Assembly (NCBI GenBank): GCA_041686095.1
Contig: JAWLEN010000076.1
Location: 1 to 10,920 of the forward strand
DNA from: WJMT01 sp041686095
GTDB taxonomy: Bacteria > Acidobacteriota > Aminicenantia > Aminicenantales > Aminicenantaceae
DNA: 10,920 bases
Direction of reading: 5' to 3'
Below, piece after piece: positions 1 through 6,039 of the stretch. A program made the translations under genes and the position numbers. The first letter of the stretch is position 1. The number at the start of each line of letters is the position of its first letter. Under the pieces are notes generated by a model that saw only the letters and a program-made list of their open reading frames with translations, made no database searches and had not been told where the DNA came from.

Positions 1-1
1 C

Positions 2-307
2 GCCCTTATTGATGAAAAAATGCCCACCATGGTGATATTGCCTAAGGACAGAGTGGTGGAGAAAGTATTGAGCAATATTTCTGAAGTCAAAGCCAGACTT
101 GGAACCGTGGTGGCTGTTTCGAACAAAAGTCAGAAACAAATATCAAATAAGGTGGATAAAGTCATCACCATTCCTGATGTTCATGAACTTTTTTCTCCAT
201 TTCTCACAGCCATTCCTGTACAGCTTTTTGCCTATTACATTGCTGCGGCGAGAGGGGCTGACGTGGATCAGCCCAGAAATCTGGCTAAAAGCGTGACTGT
301 GGAGTAA
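2..307 (+). CDS. glmS: Glucosamine-fructose-6-phosphate aminotransferase (isomerizing), C-terminal fragment
   Basis: This is the last 101 codons of GlmS; the gene enters from upstream and is cut by the window edge, so no start is visible. GlmS makes glucosamine-6-phosphate from fructose-6-phosphate and glutamine, the first step of the amino-sugar pathway to peptidoglycan and lipopolysaccharide, in the cytoplasm. The fragment covers the end of the second SIS (sugar isomerase) domain. Recognisable blocks are ALIDE at the left edge, the FAYYIAAARGADVDQPRNLAKS region and the invariant tail LAKSVTVE, whose lysine corresponds to the Schiff-base lysine of the E. coli enzyme (known for the family). 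The ATG at position 20 is internal and is not a start. No clear hairpin terminator follows before the tRNA promoter. Identification is very secure because the tail is nearly invariant. Confidence 0.96.
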   Translation, partial: ALIDEKMPTMVILPKDRVVEKVLSNISEVKARLGTVVAVSNKSQKQISNKVDKVITIPDVHELFSPFLTAIPVQLFAYYIAAARGADVDQPRNLAKSVTVE

Positions 308-364
308 AAACCGCCTCTAAATTTTTGTTCTATTTTTTAAACTTCACTGATCAAAATACGGCTC

Positions 365-393
365 TTGTTGAGTAATTTGGGTTGTGATATAAT
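365..393 (+). promoter_or_regulatory. Sigma-70-type promoter of tRNA-Leu
   Basis: A -35 box TTGTTG (365-370), a 17-bp spacer and a perfect -10 box TATAAT (388-393) lie just upstream of the tRNA-Leu gene. Transcription would start near 400, about 9 nt before the mature 5' end. Spacing and position make this a good housekeeping promoter. Confidence 0.8.
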
Positions 394-408
394 CGATTTC
401 ATTGAACT

Positions 409-494
409 GCCGGGGTGGCGGAATTGGTAGACGCAAGGGACTTAAAATCCCTCGGAGGATTTCCTCTGTGCGGGTTCGAGTCCCGCCCCCGGCA
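409..494 (+). tRNA. tRNA-Leu (anticodon UAA)
   Basis: The 86-nt sequence folds as a class II tRNA. The acceptor stem pairs GCCGGGG (409-415) with CCCCGGC (487-493), with discriminator A494. The anticodon stem is AGGGA/TCCCT around loop CTTAAAA (441-447), giving anticodon TAA at 443-445, which reads UUA codons. A long variable arm (GAGG/CCTC stem) and a T arm with TTCGAGT follow, as expected for leucine. CCA is not encoded; the sequence continues ATTT. A T-rich stretch after the gene may aid termination. The gene sits between glmS and the RiPP-type region. Confidence 0.97.
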
Positions 495-556
495 TTTCTT
501 TTAGTTTTTATTTATCCTTATATCATTATGATCAATCTCTGTTATAAGGAGCGATC

Positions 557-598
557 ATGAAAAAAATTCCCATTTTATATATAGTCTTTGATTATTGA
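557..598 (+). CDS. Possible 13-aa micro-ORF with strong ribosome binding site
   Basis: A 13-codon reading frame (MKKIPILYIVFDY, then TGA) follows an excellent Shine-Dalgarno AAGGAG (546-551) with 5-nt spacing. It lies between tRNA-Leu and the ABC transporter gene, about 40 nt upstream of the latter's promoter. The peptide is a Lys-Lys start followed by hydrophobic residues. It could be a leader peptide, a tiny hydrophobic peptide or the remnant of a decayed gene; I see no attenuator structure after it and recognise no family. Support is only the ribosome binding site and start codon, so confidence is low. Confidence 0.25.
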   Translation: MKKIPILYIVFDY

Positions 599-636
599 TT
601 GCTTCGTTCTATTGAGATGGTCTTTGTCATTTTTTG

Positions 637-665
637 TTGACACAATTAAAACAAGTTTAGATACT
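637..665 (+). promoter_or_regulatory. Sigma-70-type promoter of the ABC exporter gene
   Basis: Consensus -35 TTGACA (637-642), 17-bp spacer, and -10 GATACT (660-665) lie upstream of the transporter start at 694, predicting a short leader of about 22 nt. A purine-rich AAAGGA (674-679) is the only Shine-Dalgarno candidate and sits 14 nt before the ATG, longer than usual, so translation may be modest. Confidence 0.6.
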
Positions 666-693
666 TAAGTTACAAAGGATAGATTTCATAAGT

Positions 694-2535
694 ATGCAAA
701 AACATCAAACAACGCGTGAAAAATTGAAGTATGCTCTTCAGCTAAACAGAACCCTCTCATTTGTTTGGAAATCAGCTCCGGGAGCAGCTTTATTATCAGG
801 AATTCTTGTTGTTATCCAGGGTGTTCTCCCATTAGCCATGCTCTATCTCATAAAAATGATTGTTGACGCTGTAGATGAAGCTATTTCTTCTCCAGGAACC
901 GAGGGCCTTAGTTATATTCTACTATTGGTGGGGATTGCTGCAGGAGTTAGTCTGATCCGTATAACCTGTCAATATATTGCTGGGTATGCCAACGAAGCTC
1001 TCTCTGTGAAAGTAGAAGATCATGTTTATGATCGACTCCATGAGAAATCTATCACCATGGATCTTGAGTTTTATGAGAATCCCTCTTACTTTGATACTCT
1101 TCATAGGGCTCAAATGGAGGGTCCTTATAGGCCTGCTAAAATTGTCAATGACCTTATCAATCTGGGCCAAAGTGGAGTCTCATTGATAGCTGTCACAGGT
1201 CTTCTCATATCTTTTCACTGGGCCGTTCCAATTATTCTTTTTTTGGCAGTTCTGCCAGGCGTATTAGTAAAGGTAAAATACTCTGGAGTAATGTATGAGT
1301 GGCAGCGCCAAAGGACAGGAACTCAAAGAAAATCAGGATATTTAAACTGGCTTCTTACAGGATATGTTCATGCCAAGGAACTGCGGATGTTTGGACTTGG
1401 GAAATTATTTGGGGAAGAATTTTCCAACCTCCGAAAGATTCTCAGGGGAGAGAAGCTGGGAATAAGCAAAAAAAGAGCGATCGCTGATATTCTGGCCCAT
1501 ATACCTTCCATCGTTGCTGTATTCGGAGCATTGGGATTTATAGTGTACCGAGCTGTTCAAGGCATTATATCCATAGGTGCTCTGGTTATGTATTATCAAG
1601 CCATTCAACGCGGTATGGAGTTTTTCAGAGGCGTTCTCACCGGACTCACAGCCCTGTATGAGGACAATCTTTTCATTTCCTATTTTTATGAATTTCTCGA
1701 TTTCAAAGAAAAGATTAAGGACCCTGATCAACCCCTTAAAATTCCCGAAAAGATGCAAAAAGGAATATCTTTTAACAAAGTCAGTTTCAGCTACCCTTTG
1801 TCCAAAAAGAAGGCGCTAGAGGATGTAACTTTTTCTATCAAACCCGGCGAAGTCGTGGCTCTGGTCGGTGAAAATGGGGCAGGCAAATCCACCATTGTCA
1901 AAATTTTGTGCCGGCTTTATGATCCGGACTCAGGAACTGTTTTTATGGATGAAAAAGATATCAGGAAATATGCAGTGAGTGAGCTTAGAGGAAAAATTGG
2001 AGTGATGTTTCAAGATTTTGCGAAATATCATTTCACAGCCAGAAAAAACATTTGGATAGGTAATATTAAGGTTCCTTATGAGAGTAAGCAAATAGATAAT
2101 GCGGCTAAAAAAGCGGATGCCGATAAAATGATTCAGAATCTACCTGAAGGTTATGATACAATTCTAGGCAAGATGTTTAAAAAGGGAGAAGAACTCAGTG
2201 TTGGACAGTGGCAGAAGATCGCTTTGGCCAGGGCGTTTATGCGTGATTCAGAAGTTGTTGTGCTTGACGAACCGGCCAGCTCTCTGGATGCTGATAGTGA
2301 ATATGATATTTTCCAAAATTTTAAGAAGCTTTTGCAAGGAAAGAGCGCTGTGCTTATCAGCCATAGATTTTCGACAGTGAAAATGGCAGATAAAATCATT
2401 GTATTGAAAAAGGGTCAAATTCTTGAGCAGGGTTCACACTCCTCTCTTTTAAAAAAGAAAGGCCATTATGCGAAATGGTTTGAGAAACAATCCATTGTAG
2501 CGGGGGCGGAACAAATGGTCAGTTTAAGAAAATAA
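694..2535 (+). CDS. ABC exporter half-transporter (fused membrane and ATPase domains), probable peptide exporter
   Basis: The 613-aa protein has the fused layout of an ABC exporter: an N-terminal membrane domain (roughly residues 25-330, hydrophobic segments near 30-58, 73-95, 160-190 and 268-310) and an ATPase domain (about 355-600). Seen in the ATPase domain are A-loop Tyr367, Walker A GENGAGKST (392-400), Q-loop Gln440, Walker B VVVLDE with catalytic Glu526, D-loop SSLD (529-532) and H-loop His557. The signature motif is LSVGQ (501-505) rather than LSGGQ. Such half-transporters dimerise in the inner membrane and export lipids, drugs or peptides. At 613 aa there is no N-terminal C39 peptidase, so it would not cleave a leader itself. 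It has its own promoter and converges on the radical SAM cluster with only 6 nt between stop codons. Export of the modified peptide is inferred from context; a self-protection or general lipid/drug role is possible. Confidence 0.9.
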   Translation: MQKHQTTREKLKYALQLNRTLSFVWKSAPGAALLSGILVVIQGVLPLAMLYLIKMIVDAVDEAISSPGTEGLSYILLLVGIAAGVSLIRITCQYIAGYANEALSVKVEDHVYDRLHEKSITMDLEFYENPSYFDTLHRAQMEGPYRPAKIVNDLINLGQSGVSLIAVTGLLISFHWAVPIILFLAVLPGVLVKVKYSGVMYEWQRQRTGTQRKSGYLNWLLTGYVHAKELRMFGLGKLFGEEFSNLRKILRGEKLGISKKRAIADILAHIPSIVAVFGALGFIVYRAVQGIISIGALVMYYQAIQRGMEFFRGVLTGLTALYEDNLFISYFYEFLDFKEKIKDPDQPLKIPEKMQKGISFNKVSFSYPLSKKKALEDVTFSIKPGEVVALVGENGAGKSTIVKILCRLYDPDSGTVFMDEKDIRKYAVSELRGKIGVMFQDFAKYHFTARKNIWIGNIKVPYESKQIDNAAKKADADKMIQNLPEGYDTILGKMFKKGEELSVGQWQKIALARAFMRDSEVVVLDEPASSLDADSEYDIFQNFKKLLQGKSAVLISHRFSTVKMADKIIVLKKGQILEQGSHSSLLKKKGHYAKWFEKQSIVAGAEQMVSLRK

Positions 2536-2555
2536 AAAAAATCAGGCCTTTTTTT
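2534..2555. terminator. Weak candidate bidirectional terminator
   Basis: Between and across the two converging stop codons is a run of eight A (2534-2541), a short TCAGGCC, and a run of T (2549-2555). The A and T runs can pair around a small GC-containing loop and provide a U-tract in either direction. The stem has almost no GC pairs, so factor-independent termination would be poor; the location between convergent genes is the main argument. Confidence 0.3.
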
Positions 2556-3666
2556 CTTCGTTAAGCATTTTGGCTCTTTCCTGAGCTGTCTCACAGAAGT
2601 AATCCACAAAACCATCCAGTTCTCCGGTTTCCAAATAAGCATGGGCAGGGCACCAGAGGCAGAGATTTATAATCCGGCACTGTCCGCATTTTTTTATGTA
2701 TTGTTTTCTGTCGGAGCGCATGGCCAGGACTTTGGGTACAAAGTTATAAAAGGCATCCTTCAGGGTTCCCTTTCTCAGGTCATAAATGGTGTCAGGATGC
2801 CATAGAGAGTAACAAAGTCTGTAGATTCCATTATAACTTATCACACAGCTGTTGACCCCGGCTCCGCATAGAAATAAAAAATTTTGGGGATTTTTATTAT
2901 CTTCTTGAAAAATATATTCATCGCAGTGGTCTTTAAGGGTTTGAAACCTCTCCTGGTCTGCTTTTTCAATTTCAGCAATCGTTTTCGGTGTTAACCTTTC
3001 AGATAAAATTTCTTTGTTTCTAGTTTGATTTCTATCATATCTGAGATGAAGCAGGGGATCAAAGCGGTAATAATCTTTAGTGTACTTTCTGCAGAACTGA
3101 GCGATCTGGTCCAATTCATGGATGTTGGATTTCATCACCATAGCCTTGAATCTAGCTTTTAATCCACTTTTTTTTATGAGTTCAATGCCGCTTAAGAATT
3201 TTTTAAAAGAGCCAGGCGTTCTGGATATTTTTTCATAGGTGTTTTTAGTAACTCCATACACAGATATTTCAATATTTCTAGGAGGATATTTTTTAAAAAG
3301 TTCTATGTGTTTTTCTGTAATCGAGCAAGCGTTAGTGAAAACAGAAACCAAGAGCCCCTTTTTTTTGAGCATCATATAGATTTCAAAAAAATCTTTCCTT
3401 AATAAGGGTTCCCCTCCGGTCAAAAGGCACCACACAGCTCCCAAAGAAACCGCTTCATCCGCTATGTTGTTGATTTCTTCCAGGGTCAGTTCCTCTTTTC
3501 TTGCTTTTTGGTCATGAGAAGGCAGGTTTATGTAGCAGTGGCGGCAGTTGTTGCTGCATCTTGCGGTGATTTCCAGACTGAAGAACAGGAGTTTTCTTTT
3601 TTGGCTGATTTTCTCCCAGAGTTTGAATTGAGTGATGGGAATGCGGGAAATATTATTTTGGCTCAT
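2542..3666 (-). CDS. Radical SAM/SPASM peptide-modifying enzyme (third in the cluster)
   Basis: The 374-aa protein has a radical SAM core with the [4Fe-4S] motif C37-x3-C41-x2-C44 (CSNNCRHC) and the SAM-binding TGGEP loop (83-87). A C-terminal SPASM domain provides the pattern C267 ... C285 ... C327-x2-C330-x5-C336-x2-C339 ... C358, enough for two auxiliary Fe-S clusters. SPASM enzymes of the PqqE/AlbA/anSME type form C-C or thioether crosslinks in peptides or oxidise sulfatases (family knowledge). Motifs RTPGSF (149-154), YDLRKG (295-300) and the VDYFCE end are shared with the other two SPASM proteins here, so the three are paralogues. Its ATG overlaps the methyltransferase stop as ATGA (3663-3666), implying translational coupling. 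It is the last gene of the minus-strand operon. The substrate is presumed to be the 66-aa peptide at 5759-5959; the reaction is unknown. Confidence 0.9.
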   Translation of the reverse strand: MSQNNISRIPITQFKLWEKISQKRKLLFFSLEITARCSNNCRHCYINLPSHDQKARKEELTLEEINNIADEAVSLGAVWCLLTGGEPLLRKDFFEIYMMLKKKGLLVSVFTNACSITEKHIELFKKYPPRNIEISVYGVTKNTYEKISRTPGSFKKFLSGIELIKKSGLKARFKAMVMKSNIHELDQIAQFCRKYTKDYYRFDPLLHLRYDRNQTRNKEILSERLTPKTIAEIEKADQERFQTLKDHCDEYIFQEDNKNPQNFLFLCGAGVNSCVISYNGIYRLCYSLWHPDTIYDLRKGTLKDAFYNFVPKVLAMRSDRKQYIKKCGQCRIINLCLWCPAHAYLETGELDGFVDYFCETAQERAKMLNEEKKA

Positions 3667-4487
3667 GGTTTCTCATCTGGGCATTTCTCAAACCGGTTTT
3701 TTTCAATTTCTTCCGCTTTTAAAAGCGCGTATCCTTTGATGTCGTTGGTAGGGAAATTGATTTTGAGCACCTCAAAGCCGCCTTCCTCAAATTCACTGAC
3801 CAACGAATCCTGGGATACGAAACGATGGATGAATTCATAACTTGTAAAAAAGATGTCCCCTTTCTCATAATGAAGGTTGCCCAAACTTAAAAAAGCCGTG
3901 ATCTGTTTTAATTTTTCTTCGATAGGGGAGAATTCCTGATTGAAGTCAAACTGAAACGAGCCGAATAAATACCCTCCTGGCTTGAGTGCTTTATTTAGAG
4001 ATTTCAGCATGCGAATCCTCTTTTTTCTAGAGGGAATGCAGGAATACAGACTGGCGGACATCCAAACAATGTCATAACAATCCTTTGATAAATGGGGGTT
4101 TGAAATATCAAAGACCTTTCCTTTGATTTCCACTCCATGTTTTTGAGCGTTTTTAACAGCATTTTGGACCATTTCTTCCACAAAATCCACTCCTGTGACC
4201 TGGAATCCCATTTTAGCTAGAGGAATCGCCTCTCTTCCTCCTCCCACTCCCAGCAAAAGAAGAGAGCCCTCTTTGAACGGGATGTCATCAATGCCTTTTT
4301 TTTCCTCATCCGATAAGCCCAATTCAAGGACTTTTGGATCACACCAGCTCCGGATTATATTTTTTTTACGATAATTTATTTTTTGGTATTCGATAATCTG
4401 ATTCGGGTTTAGGATAAGCACTGGAATATCAAACAAAAAGCGGCTCAATCGAAGAAAAAACTTAACCAGTAGAATTCGGATCTTCAT
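3663..4487 (-). CDS. Class I SAM-dependent methyltransferase
   Basis: The 274-aa protein has a Rossmann-fold methyltransferase signature: motif I LLLGVGGGRE (77-86) for SAM binding, acidic Asp101 in VTGVD after strand 2, a strand-4 region around DIVWMSASLYS (139-149) and a LKPGG turn (168-172). The first 25 residues are basic and hydrophobic and could lie against the membrane, but this is not a clear signal peptide. It is the fourth gene of the minus-strand operon, overlapping the preceding and following radical SAM genes by 4 nt each (ATGA at 4484-4487 and 3663-3666), so the three are probably co-translated. A tailoring role on the peptide (methylation of a side chain, backbone or C-terminus) is inferred from this position. 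I cannot assign the subfamily or methyl acceptor; a small-molecule substrate is possible. Confidence 0.82.
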   Translation of the reverse strand: MKIRILLVKFFLRLSRFLFDIPVLILNPNQIIEYQKINYRKKNIIRSWCDPKVLELGLSDEEKKGIDDIPFKEGSLLLLGVGGGREAIPLAKMGFQVTGVDFVEEMVQNAVKNAQKHGVEIKGKVFDISNPHLSKDCYDIVWMSASLYSCIPSRKKRIRMLKSLNKALKPGGYLFGSFQFDFNQEFSPIEEKLKQITAFLSLGNLHYEKGDIFFTSYEFIHRFVSQDSLVSEFEEGGFEVLKINFPTNDIKGYALLKAEEIEKNRFEKCPDEKP

Positions 4488-5683
4488 TTTTTATCGCTGT
4501 TTTTTGGATGAGGCTTGTTTTGCTCGATGCGGTCTCTCCAGTCCTTGACTTCCCAGCCTTTTTCATGCTCATCAATATACCCTAAATACCTAGCCTGGGC
4601 ATGTGCGATCTCACAAAAATAATCCACTGGAGTATCCAGAGTGCCGTGTTCGAGCCATGATCTGCCCGGGCACATTTCACAGAGACCTCTTAAAAAACAT
4701 TGGGCGCACCGGTCTAAATAATCCGGGTTTTTAGCTTTTTTCTCTCTTAAAGCCGGGAAAAACTCAAGGAAAGCCTGTTTCAGAGATCCTTTTTTCAGGT
4801 CAAAGGCTGTGGAGGGGTGTTTGACGAGAGAACAGGGATACAGATAACCATAGGGATCAAGGGTGGCTGAGCTTTTTCCCGCTCCGCAGGTAAAAAGACG
4901 GTCTCCCTGTGGATGCATCAGTTGGGAACAGTATATTTTCATATCCTCTGAGAACCGCGGTTCATTCCTGGTGAGAACCGCTAAGCTTTCTTCCGGGCTG
5001 GTCCGCAGTTTTTTTATGGATTTGTTCTTATTCATTGAATCATGCCGGTGCCTTAAGTTTAAAAAGAGAGATAGGGGAGGGACATCCTCCATCCAGGGAA
5101 TTTGTTTTGCCCAGGAATCAAAAAGAGGAAGTTCTTTTTTATTGGGAGGGAGAAAAGCTCCTTTGACTACGAAGGGGATTTTATTTTTTAAAAGCAGATC
5201 GATTCCTTTTCGGGCTTTTTCAAAGGACCCGGGAGTTCGGGTCACGGCTTCATAGCTCTGTTTTTTCATGCCGTAAAAAGAGACTTCTATTTTTTCTAAA
5301 GGAGGGATTTTCAAAAATAAGTCAACCATTTCCCGGTTGATCAATGAGCCATTAGTGAAAACAAGAACCCCAAACCCCAATTCCCTGCTGAATTTATAGA
5401 GTTCCCTGAAGTTTTCTTTTATAAGGGGCTCTCCGCCTGTGAAGCGGACATGGATGCACCCGAAATCCGCGGCCTCTCTCAGAATTCTTTTGAGAGAATC
5501 CGTAGAGAGTTCTTTGTCCCGGATTATGGTGTCATTGAGGGGCTGGTTAATGGAGCAGTGAATGCAGTTGTAATGGCACCGTTCCGTCAGCTCGATATCT
5601 AAACTTGGAAAGAGAAGCCGATTGTTTTTCCACAGACTGTGATCTTTTAGATTTTGCTTCTTGGAGTATTTTGGTTGAGCCAC
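4484..5683 (-). CDS. Radical SAM/SPASM peptide-modifying enzyme (second in the cluster)
   Basis: The 399-aa protein has a radical SAM core with C36-x3-C40-x2-C43 (CHYNCIHC) and TGGEP (82-86). Its SPASM domain carries C266 ... C284 ... C326-x2-C329-x5-C335-x2-C338 ... C357. It shares RTPGSF (149-154), FDLKKGS and VDYFCEIA with its neighbours. A charged tail of about 35 residues after the last cysteine (rich in Lys, Asp and Asn) is not present in the 374-aa paralogue. The start is GTG at 5681-5683; no in-frame ATG or TTG precedes the Fe-S motif. The upstream TCATCTCTAAT contains no Shine-Dalgarno match, so translation may be weak or coupled. The gene begins 75 nt after the peptide gene with no strong terminator between them, so read-through from the peptide promoter is likely. 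A crosslinking or oxidation role on the 66-aa peptide is inferred. Confidence 0.9.
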   Translation of the reverse strand: MAQPKYSKKQNLKDHSLWKNNRLLFPSLDIELTERCHYNCIHCSINQPLNDTIIRDKELSTDSLKRILREAADFGCIHVRFTGGEPLIKENFRELYKFSRELGFGVLVFTNGSLINREMVDLFLKIPPLEKIEVSFYGMKKQSYEAVTRTPGSFEKARKGIDLLLKNKIPFVVKGAFLPPNKKELPLFDSWAKQIPWMEDVPPLSLFLNLRHRHDSMNKNKSIKKLRTSPEESLAVLTRNEPRFSEDMKIYCSQLMHPQGDRLFTCGAGKSSATLDPYGYLYPCSLVKHPSTAFDLKKGSLKQAFLEFFPALREKKAKNPDYLDRCAQCFLRGLCEMCPGRSWLEHGTLDTPVDYFCEIAHAQARYLGYIDEHEKGWEVKDWRDRIEQNKPHPKNSDKK

Positions 5684-5758
5684 ATTAGAGATGATATATT
5701 TTTATACAGAAAACTGCGCTATTAATCACAGCATTTACTGTCATAAATTCTATTTTAG

Positions 5759-5959
5759 TTAAGACGTCCCACCACCACAAGCTTGACAGGCACCACATTG
5801 ACTTGGCCCTTCTCTTACTTTGCAAGTTTGACCAGTTGCGGCTATTTCGGTATTTGAGGCGGGTCCATTTACAGCTTTGCATTGAGTGAGCACGTTTTCT
5901 TCAGGCTGACCTTTTACTAATACAACTAGTTCTGGCTTAGCCCATTCTTCCTTTTCCAT
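5759..5959 (-). CDS. Candidate RiPP precursor peptide, Cys-rich, 66 aa
   Basis: The peptide has a leader-like N-terminus with the motif KPELVVLVKGQPEENVL (residues 8-24), a Ser/Thr/Ala/Gly-rich middle, and a Cys-rich end QCGACQACGGGTS (54-66). Cysteines are at 27, 46, 55, 58 and 61; the last three form three successive triplets CGA-CQA-CGG. There is no signal peptide and no transmembrane segment. The KPEL...PEE.VL block resembles, from memory, leaders of small Cys-rich peptides next to SPASM radical SAM genes. The ATG is chosen because a strong AAGGAG (5965-5970) lies 5 nt upstream, far better than for any other gene of the cluster, and a good promoter precedes it. It lies between two SPASM radical SAM genes on the same strand, which is why it is called their substrate. 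Leader/core boundary and modification sites cannot be read from the sequence. Confidence 0.82.
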   Translation of the reverse strand: MEKEEWAKPELVVLVKGQPEENVLTQCKAVNGPASNTEIAATGQTCKVREGPSQCGACQACGGGTS

Positions 5960-5993
5960 TTTTTCTCCTTAAAAAATGCGAATTCCTTTTATC

Positions 5994-6022
5994 AATATGC
6001 TATAAAAACACAGCTTTGTCAA
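5994..6022 (-). promoter_or_regulatory. Private sigma-70-type promoter of the precursor peptide gene
   Basis: On the minus strand a consensus -35 TTGACA (6022-6017), a 17-bp spacer and -10 CATATT (5999-5994) lie in the 80-nt gap between the rSAM-kinase gene and the peptide gene. Transcription would start near 5987, giving a leader of about 28 nt that carries the AAGGAG site. This allows the peptide to be made in excess over the rSAM-kinase gene upstream. Confidence 0.62.
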
Positions 6023-6039
6023 TACCTAAAACTTATTTA

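Noticed and set aside
308..364. Intrinsic terminator after glmS
   Set aside because: T-rich stretches are present but no GC-containing hairpin precedes them.
1405..1758. 117-aa minus-strand frame inside the ABC exporter gene
   Set aside because: Antisense shadow of the transporter membrane domain; no ribosome binding site or family features.
3508..3840. 110-aa plus-strand frame across the junction of the methyltransferase and third radical SAM genes
   Set aside because: Antisense to the ATGA-coupled ends of two confident genes; no start signal.
4863..5255. 130-aa plus-strand frame opposite the second radical SAM gene
   Set aside because: Antisense to a gene with intact Fe-S and SPASM motifs; no independent support.
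5685..5882. 65-aa minus-strand frame overlapping the peptide gene
   Set aside because: It begins inside the precursor frame without a ribosome binding site, is rich in Trp, Arg and Asn in a shadow-like way, and the overlapping 66-aa frame has far better start signals and composition.
5759..5959. Double-glycine bacteriocin leader processed by the ABC exporter
   Set aside because: The glycines lie at the very C-terminus, after the cysteines, and the exporter has no C39 peptidase domain.
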